64,000 nucleotides of DNA from Betaproteobacteria bacterium (GCA_025356445.1 JANXSZ010000001.1:62001-126000), one strand, 5' to 3'. Counted from the first letter of the stretch, positions 28,545 through 39,843 are shown. Notes: generated by a model not told the origin, from the sequence alone. Translations and numbers: made by a program.

Positions 28545-29120
28545 ATGAAAAAAACCCTCGTCACCTCCGCTTTGGCCCTGACCGCACTGCTGTCGGGTGC
28601 CCATGCCAGCGCCCAGAACCTGCAAATGTCCCCTTACCTAGGCGCATCAGGTGGCGTGGCAAACTGGAATGTTGACTGCGCTGGCACCACTTCATGCAAA
28701 AAGAACCCCGGTTCGTTGCGCGTGTTTGGTGGCGTTAACGTGATGCCCAATGTGGCTGTGGAATTGACCTACGCCACACTCGGCACGGCCAAAGCCAGTG
28801 CCACAGGTACCAACGTTGACGTGAAGGGCAGCAGCTTTGACCTGTCCGGCGTCTACAAATTTGGCGCACCGACCAGTGCTTTTGGCGCGTTTGTCAAAGG
28901 CGGATTGGCTTACACCAATGCCAAAGCTACAGCCACCGTTGGCACCACTTCAGGCTCTGACACCAAGAAAGCCTGGGGTCTGCTGCTTGGTGCTGGCGTG
29001 ACTTACGCTGTCACCGAGAGCTTTGCTTTGCGCGCCGAAGTGGACACGCAAAAAGTGAAATTAACCAACACGTCGGGTAACGTGACCAGCTTCACCGTGG
29101 GTGGCCAAGCAACGTTCTAA
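28545..29120 (+). CDS. Small outer-membrane beta-barrel protein
   Basis: 191-residue protein with a clear signal peptide (MKKTLVTSALALTALLSGAHASA, cleavage expected after ASA at about residue 23) and a mature part of alternating beta strands with Gly/Ser/Thr-rich turns. It ends in phenylalanine (VGGQATF), the usual outer-membrane insertion signal. One Cys pair (DCAGTTSCKK) may form a disulfide in an external loop. It fits the OmpA-like/OMP_b-brl eight-strand barrels; ligand and function are unknown. The ATG at 28545 is chosen because it begins the signal peptide. It has its own promoter and terminator. Confidence 0.85.
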   Translation: MKKTLVTSALALTALLSGAHASAQNLQMSPYLGASGGVANWNVDCAGTTSCKKNPGSLRVFGGVNVMPNVAVELTYATLGTAKASATGTNVDVKGSSFDLSGVYKFGAPTSAFGAFVKGGLAYTNAKATATVGTTSGSDTKKAWGLLLGAGVTYAVTESFALRAEVDTQKVKLTNTSGNVTSFTVGGQATF

Positions 29121-29149
29121 ACAGCGTCCGCAGCACACACTGCACAGCT

Positions 29150-29185
29150 AAAAAGCCCGCCGGTCTTGCGATCGGCGGGCTTTTT
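29150..29185. terminator. Bidirectional terminator between barrel gene and livF
   Basis: GCCCGCCG / CGGCGGGC stem preceded by AAAAA and followed by TTTTT, between two convergent genes. Confidence 0.9.
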
Positions 29186-29237
29186 ACATGGGGATGAAGA
29201 AAAGGCAGCCTACGAACTCGCTTACCTGACCTACAAC

Positions 29238-29963
29238 CTATTCGCCTAAGTAGGCAGCCCGCACCTTGGGGTCGTTCAGCAAGTCTTTGCCGTTGCCGGT
29301 CATGGTGATGAGACCAGACTCCATCACATAACCCCGGTCGGCTACCGCCAAGGCGCGGCTGGCGTTTTGCTCGACCAACAAAATCGTCACGCCCTGGGCG
29401 TACACATCGCGCACCACTTCAAAAATCTTGTCCACCATGATGGGTGACAGGCCCATGGAAGGCTCATCGAGCAGCAACACTTTGGGTTGGCTCATCAGCG
29501 CACGACCCATGGCCAGCATCTGCTGCTCACCACCGGACATGGTGCCTGCCAATTGATCTTTGCGTTCTTTCAAACGGGGGAACAGGGCGAACATTTTGTC
29601 GATGTCACGGGCGATCCCGGCCTTGTCGTCACGGATGTACGCGCCCATCAACAAGTTTTCGGTGATGGTCATGCGGGCAAACACGCCGCGCCCTTCCGGC
29701 ACCATCACCAAGCCCTCTTTGACCAAATCCCAAGCGCCTTTCCCTTTGATGCTTTTGCCCAAGTATTCGATATCACCTTCTTTGACGGGCAGACCACCGG
29801 TCACGGCTTTCATGGTGGTGGTTTTACCTGCACCGTTGGAGCCAATCAGCGAGATCAACTCGCCCTCAAAGACTTCAAAATCCACTCCTTTAACGGCCTG
29901 GATACCACCGTAGCCGACTTTCAGACTGCTGACTTTGAGCAGTGTCTTTTTGGCGTTGCTCAT
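29238..29963 (-). CDS. livF: Branched-chain amino-acid ABC transporter, ATPase LivF
   Basis: One of the two ATPases of a Liv-type importer for leucine, isoleucine, valine or related substrates. 241 residues with Walker A GSNGAGKTTT, Q-loop region, the signature MSGGEQQMLAMGRAL, Walker B VLLLDEPSMGLS and the switch histidine replaced in the usual VEQNA context. The extra C-terminal residues DPKVRAAYLGE are typical of LivF. It follows livG by a single base and closes the livH-livM-livG-livF operon. Confidence 0.94.
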   Translation of the reverse strand: MSNAKKTLLKVSSLKVGYGGIQAVKGVDFEVFEGELISLIGSNGAGKTTTMKAVTGGLPVKEGDIEYLGKSIKGKGAWDLVKEGLVMVPEGRGVFARMTITENLLMGAYIRDDKAGIARDIDKMFALFPRLKERKDQLAGTMSGGEQQMLAMGRALMSQPKVLLLDEPSMGLSPIMVDKIFEVVRDVYAQGVTILLVEQNASRALAVADRGYVMESGLITMTGNGKDLLNDPKVRAAYLGE

Positions 29964-29964
29964 G

Positions 29965-30735
29965 TCAATGTCCTCCGGTGCCTAGATAGGCTTCAATCAC
30001 TTTTTCATTCTTCTGCACGGTAGCGGGCGTGCCTTCGGCAATTTGCTTGCCGTAGTCCAGCACCGTCACGCGGTCACACAAGCCCATGATGAGCTTCACG
30101 TCGTGCTCGATGATGAGGATGGTGCGGTTGTCTTTGCGAATACGGTCAATCAGTTCGCGCAGCTGCACTTTTTCAGTGGCATTCATACCCGCAGCAGGCT
30201 CATCCAGTGCAATCAATTGCGGGTCGGTGGCCAAGGCACGGGCGATTTCCAAGCGGCGCTGGTCGCCGTAGCTCAGGGTACGGGATTTGTGGTTGGCGTA
30301 CTTACCCACGCCCACATAGTCCAGCAGCTCTTGGGCACGTTGGGCGATAGCGGCTTCCTCGGATTTGAAACTGGCTGTGCGAAAGATAGCGCCCATCAAC
30401 CCAGAACTGGTGCGGATATGGCGCCCCACCATCACGTTTTCTAGCGCGGTCATCTCGCCAAACAGGCGGATATTTTGAAAAGTACGGGCAATACCAGCCT
30501 TGGCTACCTCATGGACAGCGGTGGGCTGGTAAGGCTTGCCCGCCAACTCAAACGTACCGCTGTCGGGTGTGTAGAGACCGGTGATGACGTTAAAGAATGT
30601 TGTTTTACCTGCACCATTAGGGCCAATCAGGCCATAAACCTGACCCCGCTCGATAGTGATACCCACATCGCTCAGCGCTTGCAAGCCGCCAAAGCGCTTG
30701 GAGATGCCGGCTACTTTCAGAATAGTTTCTGCCAT
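29965..30735 (-). CDS. livG: Branched-chain amino-acid ABC transporter, ATPase LivG
   Basis: Second ATPase of the Liv importer, 256 residues. Walker A GPNGAGKTTFFN, the LivG-type signature LSYGDQRRLEIARAL, Walker B LIALDEPAAGMN, and the C-terminal EGTPATVQKNEKVIEAYLG are all present. It sits 12 bases downstream of livM and one base upstream of livF, so the four transport genes form one transcript. Confidence 0.94.
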   Translation of the reverse strand: MAETILKVAGISKRFGGLQALSDVGITIERGQVYGLIGPNGAGKTTFFNVITGLYTPDSGTFELAGKPYQPTAVHEVAKAGIARTFQNIRLFGEMTALENVMVGRHIRTSSGLMGAIFRTASFKSEEAAIAQRAQELLDYVGVGKYANHKSRTLSYGDQRRLEIARALATDPQLIALDEPAAGMNATEKVQLRELIDRIRKDNRTILIIEHDVKLIMGLCDRVTVLDYGKQIAEGTPATVQKNEKVIEAYLGTGGH

Positions 30736-30747
30736 GTCGTCTCCTTG

Positions 30748-31830
30748 TTAGCTCTTGGTGTTGGTTTGACCATGGTCCGGCGACGGCCACAGACCTCGAG
30801 GGCGCAGCAGCATGATGGAAATCATGGCGACGGCAATCAGCAGTTGACGCAGAATGGCCGAATCCAAACGGCCTCCCGTCATGGCTTGCAAAGGCCCAGC
30901 CAAATAGCGCAATGCTTCAGGCATGGCAGACAACAAAATGGCCCCCAAAATAACGCCTGGCAAGTGCCCGATACCCCCCAGCACCACCATGGCAATGATC
31001 ATGACCGATTCCATCAAACTGAAAGACTCCGGCGATACAAACCCCTGAAACGAAGCAAACATGGCACCGGACACACCGCCAAAGGTAGCCCCCATGCCAA
31101 ACGCCAACAGCTTCATGTTGCGGGTGTTGATACCCATGGCTTTGGCAGCAATTTCATCTTCACGGATCGCCATCCAGGCACGGCCAATGCGGGACAACTC
31201 CAGCCGGTGGCAGACCACAATACTGACCAGCACCAGCACCAAAAACAGGTAGTAGTAGAGGCTCACCGAGGCAATGGTGTAGTCACCTAAGGTCAACGGC
31301 TTGCCCAAGTCGAGTCCAAAGAATTTGATCGAATCAATCTGGTTCAAACCTTTGGGGCCGTTGGTGATGTTGACGGGGTGGTCCAGGTTGTTCATGAACA
31401 CCCGGATGATTTCACCAAAACCCAACGTGACAATCGCGAGGTAATCTCCCCGCAGCTTGAGCGTAGGTGCGCCCAGCAGTACACCAAAGCCCCCCGCCAG
31501 CAATGCCCCCAGCGGCACAGCAAGCCACAGCGGCGTGTGCAAACCATTGGGGAACATGGCCGCAATGGCCGGAAAAGTATCCGTCAAATGCGGCGACGCC
31601 AGCAGCCCATACATGTACGCGCCCACAGCAAAAAAAGCCACGTAGCCCAAATCAAGCAGACCCGCGAAGCCCACGACGATATTGAGGCCTAAAGCAAGCA
31701 ACACATAAAGCAGCGCCATGTCGGCAATGCGAACCCAGGCGTTGCCTGCCGTTTGCAGCAGCAAAGGCAGAATAATTAAAGCGGCAGCGCCCGCCAAGTA
31801 AACCGCTGTTTTGTTTTGTTTCATAGACAC
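30748..31830 (-). CDS. livM: Branched-chain amino-acid ABC transporter, permease LivM
   Basis: Inner-membrane permease of 360 residues with about eight to ten hydrophobic segments. The cytoplasmic EAA-like loop IREDEIAAKAMGINTRNMKLLAF, which contacts the ATPase, is clear, as is the N-terminal LLYVLLALGLNIVVGFAGLLDLGY typical of LivM. It lies 45 bases downstream of livH. Confidence 0.94.
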   Translation of the reverse strand: MSMKQNKTAVYLAGAAALIILPLLLQTAGNAWVRIADMALLYVLLALGLNIVVGFAGLLDLGYVAFFAVGAYMYGLLASPHLTDTFPAIAAMFPNGLHTPLWLAVPLGALLAGGFGVLLGAPTLKLRGDYLAIVTLGFGEIIRVFMNNLDHPVNITNGPKGLNQIDSIKFFGLDLGKPLTLGDYTIASVSLYYYLFLVLVLVSIVVCHRLELSRIGRAWMAIREDEIAAKAMGINTRNMKLLAFGMGATFGGVSGAMFASFQGFVSPESFSLMESVMIIAMVVLGGIGHLPGVILGAILLSAMPEALRYLAGPLQAMTGGRLDSAILRQLLIAVAMISIMLLRPRGLWPSPDHGQTNTKS

Positions 31831-31875
31831 CTCTTAGATTAGGGCTGTGGTGGGGTTGTGAAGCATGGCAGCGCG

Positions 31876-32805
31876 TTAAGCACGGTCTGCAACACGTTCA
31901 CCCAGCAAGCCGGAAGGCCGCAGTGTCAGCATGATGATGAGCACGACAAAGGCAAAAATGTCAGAGTAATGGCTGCCCAGCACCCCGCCGGTCAGCGTAC
32001 CGATATACCCGGCACCGATGGACTCAATCAGCCCCAACAAGATGCCACCAACGACGGCACCGGCCAGATTACCGATACCACCAAACACCGCTGCAGTGAA
32101 AGCCTTCAGGCCAGGCAAAAAGCCCATGGTGTGCTGCACGGTGCCGTAGTTGGCTGCCCACATGATCCCGGCAATGGCTGCCAGCACGGCACCGATGATG
32201 AAGGTGGCCGAAATCACCATGTCAGGTTTCACGCCCATCAAACCAGCCACTCGGGGATTCTCTGCTGTAGCGCGCATGGCACGCCCCAGCTTGGTGTAGT
32301 TCACCAGATACATCAAGGTGGCCAAAGCCACGGCGGTCAGCCCCAAAATCAAAATCTGCGTAGCCGTGATGGATGCACCGGCCAAGTTGTACGGCGCACT
32401 GGGCAACAACGTGGGAAAAGGCTTGTAGTTGGGCTTCCAGATGATCATGGCCAGCGTTTGCAGCAAGATAGACATGCCGATGGCCGTGATGAGCGGTGCC
32501 AGCTTGGGGCTGTTGCGCAAGGGACGGTAAGCGACTTTTTCAATCACGAAGTTCAACGTGGCGGCTACCACGCAGGCGATCACCATCGAGATGAACAAGA
32601 CAATCCACCCCGGCGTGCCAGGCATGGCATCCTTCATCAAACCGATGATGGACCAGCTGGTCAGCGCACCCACCATCAGCACTTCGCCATGGGCGAAGTT
32701 GATGAGGCCGATGATGCCGTACACCATGGTATAGCCCAAGGCGACCAGCGCATACATGCTGCCCAGCACCAGACCGTTGATGATCTGCTGAAGAAAAATT
32801 TCCAT
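31876..32805 (-). CDS. livH: Branched-chain amino-acid ABC transporter, permease LivH
   Basis: 309-residue partner permease of LivM. It begins EIFLQQIINGLVLGSMYALVALGYTMVYG and has the LINFAHGEVLM motif and the ATPase-contact loop RAMRATAENPRVAGLMGVKPD. The ATG at 32805 is preceded by GGAGA at good spacing; an upstream in-frame extension to 33003 lacks any resemblance to the family. It is the first gene of the operon; no periplasmic binding protein (LivK/J) is encoded in the window. Confidence 0.94.
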   Translation of the reverse strand: MEIFLQQIINGLVLGSMYALVALGYTMVYGIIGLINFAHGEVLMVGALTSWSIIGLMKDAMPGTPGWIVLFISMVIACVVAATLNFVIEKVAYRPLRNSPKLAPLITAIGMSILLQTLAMIIWKPNYKPFPTLLPSAPYNLAGASITATQILILGLTAVALATLMYLVNYTKLGRAMRATAENPRVAGLMGVKPDMVISATFIIGAVLAAIAGIMWAANYGTVQHTMGFLPGLKAFTAAVFGGIGNLAGAVVGGILLGLIESIGAGYIGTLTGGVLGSHYSDIFAFVVLIIMLTLRPSGLLGERVADRA

Positions 32806-33116
32806 AGAGTTCTCCGTTATGCGGCTGACATAGCTTGCCGCATGGGTTGTGCACGTTTTATTCGGCCATTCAGTCCTGCAATCAGCTGGGTGCGTGCGCA
32901 CTGGCTGAGCGCCGAGTGGGTGACAATTTGAAAAGCAAACTGCTGTTAAGCAATTTGCTCGCCAAGGGATCGCACAGCGCTGACAAGACGGGTTAAGGCT
33001 CAAACAGTGGACGGGATTTTAGCCATGCAGGGCACCAAAATTGGGCATTACAAGGAAACGTTTGACCCGTGTTTACCCTGCGGGCAAAACACCCCAATGC
33101 GGGTATTCAAAGCGCT
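32806..33116 (-). promoter_or_regulatory. livH upstream region, no gene seen
   Basis: About 310 bases between livH and the end of rarA. It must hold the livH promoter and leader, but I found no convincing -35/-10 pair, terminator or riboswitch-like structure in it. Confidence 0.35.
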
Positions 33117-34478
33117 TTAAACGGCGCCTGAACCCTCATTACCCACATCGGCAGCGCCCACGGCCTGCCCATTCAAGCGCCGCAATTCACGCAGGCGCGC
33201 TGCGATTTGGCCCTCCAATCCACGCTCTACCGGTTGGTAAAAATGAGGGGGGGCCATGTCATCAGGCCAGTAGCGCTCGCCTGCGGCAAAGCCGTCTTCT
33301 TCATCGTGGGCGTAGCGGTAATCGCGGCCGTAGTTCAGCGATTTCATCAGCTTGGTAGGTGCATTGCGCAGGTGCAGGGGCACAGGCCGTGTGCCGTCTG
33401 CCTTCACAAAAGCCTGCGCTGCTTTATAGGCTTTGTAGACGGCGTTGGACTTGGGCGCCATAGCCAAAAACACCACGCACTGCGCCAGCGTCAGCTCGCC
33501 CTCGGGCGAACCCAGGCGTTCGTACACGTCGTTGGCATCAAGGGCCATGCGCAAGGCCCGGGGATCAGCCAAGCCAATGTCTTCGCTGGCCATGCGGATC
33601 AGGCGGCGCGCCAGATAGCGCGGATCTGCACCACCATCGAGCATCCGGGCAAACCAGTACAGCGCTGCATCGGGGTCTGAACCGCGCACAGATTTGTGCA
33701 AGGCCGAGATGGTGTCGTAAAACTGCTCGCCGCCTTTGTCGTAACGGCGCATGCGTTCGCCCAACACACGCAGCAGCCATACATCAGTGATTTCGGTGTG
33801 TTTTTCGCTGGCAGCAGCCACGGCCAGCGTCTCCAAGGTGTTGAGCAAGCGCCGGGCATCGCCATCGGCGTAGGCAATGAGGCGATCAATTGCTACTCTT
33901 TCTATAGCTGGCAAAGCTCGCAGAGATTGTGCATGGGCAATGATTTGGCCTAAATCGTCGCTGGAGAGTGGTTGCAAAACATACACGGCCGCCCGCGACA
34001 ACAAAGCCGAGTTCACCTCGAAAGAAGGGTTCTCGGTGGTCGCACCAATGAAGGTGAACAGACCACTCTCCACATGCGGCAAAAACGCGTCTTGCTGGCT
34101 TTTGTTGAACCTGTGAACTTCATCGACAAACACAATCGTGCGCCGCCCAGTCGGGCCTTGCAGCAAATCCCCCTGGGCGACGGTATGGCCTTTGACCAGC
34201 AATGCCTGCTCCACCGCTTCTCGGATGTCTTTGATACCGCCCAAAACAGCAGAGATGGTGATGAACTGCGCATCAAATGCATTGGCCATCAGCCGCGCAA
34301 TGGTGGTCTTGCCAACACCGGGCGGCCCCCAGAGGATGCAGCTGTGCGGCTGGCCCGACTCGAATGCGATACGCAGCGGCATACCTTGGCCAAGCAGTTG
34401 CTGCTGACCTATGACTTCGCCCAGAGTTTTAGGGCGCAGGCGTTCAGCGAGAGGTTGATGGCTACTGCCGGATGACAT
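33117..34478 (-). CDS. rarA: Replication-associated recombination protein A (AAA+ ATPase)
   Basis: MgsA/RarA, a clamp-loader-like AAA+ ATPase acting at stalled replication forks. The 453-residue protein shows [17 protein letters not shown], Walker [13 protein letters not shown], Walker [10 protein letters not shown], sensor-1 [12 protein letters not shown] and the C-terminal tetramerisation region with [17 protein letters not shown]. It starts at the ATG at 34478, overlapping the end of lolA by 17 bases; this order ftsK-lolA-rarA is common in proteobacteria. The dispersed palindrome at 33892-33908 encodes a variable segment ([10 protein letters not shown]) between AAA+ subdomains. Confidence 0.95.
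   Translation of the reverse strand: MSSGSSHQPLAERLRPKTLGEVIGQQQLLGQGMPLRIAFESGQPHSCILWGPPGVGKTTIARLMANAFDAQFITISAVLGGIKDIREAVEQALLVKGHTVAQGDLLQGPTGRRTIVFVDEVHRFNKSQQDAFLPHVESGLFTFIGATTENPSFEVNSALLSRAAVYVLQPLSSDDLGQIIAHAQSLRALPAIERVAIDRLIAYADGDARRLLNTLETLAVAAASEKHTEITDVWLLRVLGERMRRYDKGGEQFYDTISALHKSVRGSDPDAALYWFARMLDGGADPRYLARRLIRMASEDIGLADPRALRMALDANDVYERLGSPEGELTLAQCVVFLAMAPKSNAVYKAYKAAQAFVKADGTRPVPLHLRNAPTKLMKSLNYGRDYRYAHDEEDGFAAGERYWPDDMAPPHFYQPVERGLEGQIAARLRELRRLNGQAVGAADVGNEGSGAV
33892..33908 (+). repeat. Dispersed palindrome GCTAY-N7-RTAGC, copy in rarA
   Basis: GCTAC-TCTTTCT-ATAGC, flanked by AATT on the left and TGG on the right. The sequence from TTGCTACTCTTT through ATAGCTGG nearly repeats, in inverted orientation, in the lolA copy 1.2 kb away. 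Confidence 0.65.
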
Positions 34479-35109
34479 CCGCACCCGCCGGTGGTTTGAA
34501 CTGAAAATTGTCAGCGCCCTGCGCCAGATTCGTCTGCACATGGGTAAAGCTCAGCACCGAGCGCTGACCAAAGCTGTCCTGGATCTCCAACGCCGCCAGA
34601 TCCACGCCTCTGAAACCCACACGGATGCTTTGCAGTTGACCGTCTTTGCTCTTGGGCGTGGCAAGCACCCATTGCAAGCCGTCTTTCTCGGGTTCGGCTT
34701 GCAACGTGAAATCAGCTTGCAGCGCTTTCAAATCGGGTGCAGAAGCAATCAGCGCGGCGGGGGTGGAACCCAACACCGCCCCTTGCTTACGGGTGGTGAC
34801 CTGGTTCAAATCAACGTCGTACAGCCACAGGGTTTGACCGTCAGCAACGATAAGCTGCTCAAAGGGTTTTTTGTAACTGAACTTGAAACGGTTAGGACGC
34901 TGAAATTCAAAGCTACCGGTGGAAGAGCGAGGTTTGGCGACTTGCCCCTCTTTGGACGGCGAGGTGACGGTCTGGGTGAAGTCGGCGCGGCCGCTTTTGG
35001 CAGTTTTAACGAAGACTTCAAGGCTTTCCAGGCCATCAGCGCAAGCCAGATGGGCGCACCCAGCTATCAAAAGAGTAGCAATTGCAGTTCGAGAAAAAAA
35101 TGTATTCAT
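34462..35109 (-). CDS. lolA: Outer-membrane lipoprotein carrier protein LolA
   Basis: Periplasmic chaperone that ferries lipoproteins from the LolCDE complex to LolB. The 215-residue precursor has a signal peptide (about residues 1-23, TAIATLLIAGCAHLACA) and the LolA core: GRADFTQTVTS, GSFEFQRPNRFKFSYKKPFEQLIVADGQTLWLYDVDLNQVTTR and the C-terminal [18 protein letters not shown]. The start is the ATG at 35109 because it begins the signal peptide. A copy of the dispersed palindrome (35073-35089) encodes the hydrophobic centre of that signal peptide. Confidence 0.94.
   Translation of the reverse strand: MNTFFSRTAIATLLIAGCAHLACADGLESLEVFVKTAKSGRADFTQTVTSPSKEGQVAKPRSSTGSFEFQRPNRFKFSYKKPFEQLIVADGQTLWLYDVDLNQVTTRKQGAVLGSTPAALIASAPDLKALQADFTLQAEPEKDGLQWVLATPKSKDGQLQSIRVGFRGVDLAALEIQDSFGQRSVLSFTHVQTNLAQGADNFQFKPPAGADVIRQ
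35073..35089 (-). repeat. Dispersed palindrome GCTAY-N7-RTAGC, copy in the lolA signal peptide
   Basis: On the coding strand it reads GCTAC-TCTTTTG-ATAGC between TT and TGG, nearly identical to the rarA copy. It encodes ATLLIA of the LolA signal peptide. Confidence 0.65.
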
Positions 35110-35152
35110 GTGACCGTTAACGTGGCTAGACCCGAAAAGGGCGACGGCTCGT

Positions 35153-37720
35153 CTACTCCGCCCGTGCGGGCACCAAAATATCACGCTGTCCGCTGGTGCT
35201 CATGGCGCTGACCAGCCCGGCCTTTTCCATGTCTTCCACCAAGCGGGCGGCACGGTTGTAGCCGATCTTCAAATGACGCTGCACCAAAGAGATGCTGGCT
35301 TTGCGGTTCTTCAGAACGACTTCGACAGCCTGGTCGTACATCGGGTCTTTCTCGCCGCTGCTATCACCGTCGCCACCGGAGGGGCAGTCTTCGCCATCGA
35401 CGGTGCCACCTTCGAGCACGCCGTCGATGTAATTAGGCTCACCTTGCGATTTGAGGTAACTCACCACGCGGTGAACTTCTTCGTCACTGACAAATGCACC
35501 GTGTACACGGATAGGTAAACCGGTGCCGCTGGGCATGTAGAGCATGTCCCCCATGCCCAGCAAGGCTTCAGCGCCCATTTGGTCGAGGATAGTGCGACTG
35601 TCGATTTTGCTGCTGACCTGGAAGGCGATGCGGGTAGGGATGTTGGCTTTGATGAGGCCGGTAATCACGTCCACGCTGGGGCGCTGGGTAGCCAAAATCA
35701 GGTGGATACCCGCAGCGCGGGCTTTTTGGGCCAGACGAGCGATCAGCTCTTCGATCTTTTTGCCCACCACCATCATCAAGTCGGCCAACTCGTCGATCAC
35801 CACCACGATGTGGGGCAGGCGATCCAGCGGTTCGGGGGATTCCGGCGTCAGGGAGAAGGGGTTGTAGATGAACTCTTCGCGGGCGGTGGCATCGTCAATT
35901 TTGGTGTTGTAGCCCGCCAAATTGCGAACGCCCATTTTACTGAGCAGCTTGTAGCGCCGCTCCATCTCGGCCACGCACCAGTTCAAGCCGTGGGCAGCCT
36001 GCTTCATGTCGGTGACAACAGGCGCCAGCAAGTGGGGAATGCCCTCATAGACCGACATTTCGAGCATCTTGGGGTCGATCATCAGCAGGCGAACATCCCG
36101 TGCTTCGGCTTTGTAGAGCAGGCTCAAAATCATCGCGTTGATACCGACAGATTTGCCAGAACCGGTGGTACCGGCCACCAAACAATGCGGCATTTTGGCC
36201 AAATCGGCCACGACGGGGTTGCCAATGATGTCTTTGCCCATGCCCATGGTCAGCATGGATTTGGCTTCGTTGTACACCTTGGAGCCCAAAATTTCGCTCA
36301 GGCGAATGGTCTGGCGGCGGGCGTTGGGCAGCTCCAGCGCCATGTAGTTTTTGCCAGGAATGGTTTCCACGACGCGGATCGACACCAAGCTGAGCGAGCG
36401 TGCCAAGTCCTTGGCCAAACCGACGATCTGCGAGCCTTTGACACCTGTGGCTGGCTCAATCTCATAGCGGGTAATGACGGGGCCAGGAGACGCCAGCACC
36501 ACGCGCACCACCACACCGAAGTCTTTGAGTTTCTTCTCAATCAAACGGCTGGTCATCTCCAGAATGTCGGGGGACACGGTTTCCTGGTGAACCAAAGCCG
36601 GGTCGAGCAAGCTGACTTGCGGCAAAGGGCTGTCGGGCAACTCGTTGAACAGGGGGTTCTGCTTTTCTTTAGCGATGCGCTCGCTTTGCGCGATGGCTGC
36701 CACAGCAGGCTCGATGGGCACAGGGGCAGCGCGTGGGCGTGACGGAACAGGAACGATGGCAGAGACGGACGGTACAGGCATGACAGCCACAATGGCTTCA
36801 TCAGCGGCGATGAACACCGCATCCAGCGAAGGTGCGCTGACGGGCTCAATCCAATCTACCTCCCGCTGCGTGCCAGGGGCGTCTGCCGTGACAGCGTCCA
36901 ACGCACTCAGTTTCGGCTCTACCCGCACTTTGCGTGGTGCCGGAGCCGCAGGGGTTACCAATGTGGACTGGGGCGGGGCAACCGGTGTCAAAAAGTCCCC
37001 GGCACTGGGCTCAATGTCCTCACGCTCAATCACCGCTTGTTTCCCGATCTCCACATCTTGCGCCATTTCACGCTTGGCACGGCTGGTGGCAATCAAACCA
37101 CCCAGGGCTGCACCTAGGCGCTCGGCCAAGTGACCCCATGAAAATCGAAAAACGAGGGAAGCACCCAACACGCCGATACTGATCCACGCCAAACCGGAAC
37201 CCGCAAAACCCAGCCACTTGCTGCTCAAGGGCCCCAGAACATAGCCAAGCACCCCACCGGCGTGACCGGGTAACAGCGCTTCGAACCGGTACAGGCGACT
37301 CCATTCCAGCGAACAACTGGCACAAATCAGACAAGCCAACCCTGCAAAAAAAACCACGCGGCTGTGCTTCCAGTTGGGAACGGCGTCTGGCACACTGCCC
37401 CTCATCCAACGGGCCAGCAAAGCCAGCCACAGACGCAAACCGACAGCCAAAATCCACCACACTGAAAATCCCAGCATGAAGTAGCTGAGGTCAGCCACCC
37501 AAGCGCCAAATCGGCCACACCAATTACGAAGCGCGTCTCCTGCACCAGAACTGGTCCAGGCAACGTCTTGCGTCGAATAGCTGACCATGGCCATGAGCCA
37601 AAAGCCGAATACAAAAAAACCAGCCACCAACAGGGCCTCGCGCACGAAGCGGCGAAACCCCAGCTGTTGCGGGGTTTGCGTGCCATTGGGCATGTTCAGG
37701 GTATTGAGAGAATAGGTCAT
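35153..37720 (-). CDS. ftsK: DNA translocase FtsK
   Basis: Septal DNA pump that segregates chromosome termini during division and activates XerCD. The 855-residue protein has four N-terminal transmembrane helices (within about residues 25-190), a short Pro/Ala/Val-rich linker (about 220-350), the motor with Walker [17 protein letters not shown] and Walker [16 protein letters not shown], and a C-terminal gamma winged-helix domain ([41 protein letters not shown]) that reads KOPS sites. The linker is shorter than in E. coli FtsK, as is usual for the compact form. It lies 43 bases upstream of lolA on the same strand. Confidence 0.96.
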   Translation of the reverse strand: MTYSLNTLNMPNGTQTPQQLGFRRFVREALLVAGFFVFGFWLMAMVSYSTQDVAWTSSGAGDALRNWCGRFGAWVADLSYFMLGFSVWWILAVGLRLWLALLARWMRGSVPDAVPNWKHSRVVFFAGLACLICASCSLEWSRLYRFEALLPGHAGGVLGYVLGPLSSKWLGFAGSGLAWISIGVLGASLVFRFSWGHLAERLGAALGGLIATSRAKREMAQDVEIGKQAVIEREDIEPSAGDFLTPVAPPQSTLVTPAAPAPRKVRVEPKLSALDAVTADAPGTQREVDWIEPVSAPSLDAVFIAADEAIVAVMPVPSVSAIVPVPSRPRAAPVPIEPAVAAIAQSERIAKEKQNPLFNELPDSPLPQVSLLDPALVHQETVSPDILEMTSRLIEKKLKDFGVVVRVVLASPGPVITRYEIEPATGVKGSQIVGLAKDLARSLSLVSIRVVETIPGKNYMALELPNARRQTIRLSEILGSKVYNEAKSMLTMGMGKDIIGNPVVADLAKMPHCLVAGTTGSGKSVGINAMILSLLYKAEARDVRLLMIDPKMLEMSVYEGIPHLLAPVVTDMKQAAHGLNWCVAEMERRYKLLSKMGVRNLAGYNTKIDDATAREEFIYNPFSLTPESPEPLDRLPHIVVVIDELADLMMVVGKKIEELIARLAQKARAAGIHLILATQRPSVDVITGLIKANIPTRIAFQVSSKIDSRTILDQMGAEALLGMGDMLYMPSGTGLPIRVHGAFVSDEEVHRVVSYLKSQGEPNYIDGVLEGGTVDGEDCPSGGDGDSSGEKDPMYDQAVEVVLKNRKASISLVQRHLKIGYNRAARLVEDMEKAGLVSAMSTSGQRDILVPARAE

Positions 37721-37821
37721 GGACTCAGCAAAATTAGCACGGGACTGAGCTTAACCAATAAAACCACACCACAGCAGCAACCCCAGCAGATGGCTGCAGT
37801 TTGTGCCCGCTCTGTGCTGAA

Positions 37822-38493
37822 TTAGTAGGCGCTGGCAGCGAGCCGGTCTTTGATTTGAATGGCGCCATGCTCCAGCGTCTCGATGAAGCCACGCTCTTCG
37901 AGGTCTTTCATGACGCGGCTGACCATCTCGCGCGAAGCACCCACCATTTTGGCGATGTCCTGGCGCGAAATTTTTTCACGGATCAACAACTGTCCATTCA
38001 GGTCTGGGGCTGCAGATTCCAACAGGACACGGGCCACACGGCCATAGACGTCCATCAAAGCCAGGGATTCGATATTGCGGTCAGCACGGCGCAAGCGCTG
38101 AGTCAAGCCGCGCAAAATGGCGAATGCGACGCTGGCAGGGTCAGGCATGCACTTGTTGAACTCTGTACTGCTCAGCAACAGCACATCGGTTTGCACCTCG
38201 GCACGCACCGACGCCGAATGCGGCTCGTTGTCGATCAAGCTCATCTCACCGATGTAATCGCCCTGACCCATGGTGGCCAAGATCACTTCACGTCCACGGG
38301 TGTGACTGGTGATCACGCGTGCGCGGCCTGACAGCAAGACATACAGGGTGTTGGATTTCTTACCCTGCTCCACAATCATTTCACCGCGCTTGTAACGTCG
38401 CTTGACCACAGCGTTCGCCATCGACTCTGCGTGCTGGTCGGTCAGCACCGAAAAGAGCGGTACCCGGCGAATCAAATCCAAATTCGAGACCAT
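37822..38493 (-). CDS. Crp/Fnr-family transcriptional regulator
   Basis: 223-residue regulator with an N-terminal cyclic-nucleotide-binding-type beta-roll (GEMIVEQGKKSNTLYVLLSGRARVI, GDYIGEMSLIDNEPHSASVRA) and a C-terminal winged helix whose recognition helix reads MVGASREMVSRVMKDLEERGF. No Fnr-type cysteine cluster is seen; the effector is unknown. I use the ATG at 38493; a GTG two codons upstream (38499) has better spacing to GGGAGA and may be the true start. Divergent from trxB across about 200 bases. Confidence 0.9.
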   Translation of the reverse strand: MVSNLDLIRRVPLFSVLTDQHAESMANAVVKRRYKRGEMIVEQGKKSNTLYVLLSGRARVITSHTRGREVILATMGQGDYIGEMSLIDNEPHSASVRAEVQTDVLLLSSTEFNKCMPDPASVAFAILRGLTQRLRRADRNIESLALMDVYGRVARVLLESAAPDLNGQLLIREKISRQDIAKMVGASREMVSRVMKDLEERGFIETLEHGAIQIKDRLAASAY

Positions 38494-38520
38494 CGTCACT
38501 TTTAGTTCTCCCACAGCTGA

Positions 38521-39651
<1,131 letters not shown>

Positions 39652-39654
39652 GTT

Positions 39655-39660
39655 TATAAT
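39655..39660 (+). promoter_or_regulatory. Candidate -10 box of the rpmB-rpmG operon
   Basis: A perfect TATAAT four bases after the trxB stop. The only -35-like element, TTGAAC at 39629-39634, is 20 bases away, longer than usual. The leader before rpmB would be about 180 nt. Confidence 0.4.
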
Positions 39661-39843
39661 CGTAGACTTTGCCAAAATTGATCGGTTTTCTGAACCGACT
39701 CAATCCAAAGCAAAAGGGGTTTACCGCCACCCACAAATCAGGCGAGGTGAGGCTGAATTGCCCAGGCAAACACCACGGTCTACACAGACTGTGCGTAATT
39801 GCCATCGGGCACCAGCCGTTTCAAACTTATCGGAGTGACCTTT

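Noticed and set aside
31858-32931. Long open frame antisense to livH
   Set aside because: Same reason: a shadow of a GC-biased gene, with implausible His/Gln-rich composition.
35579-36742. Long open frame antisense to ftsK
   Set aside because: His/Gly/Gln-rich composition and position mirror the codon use of ftsK; no ribosome-binding site or family similarity.
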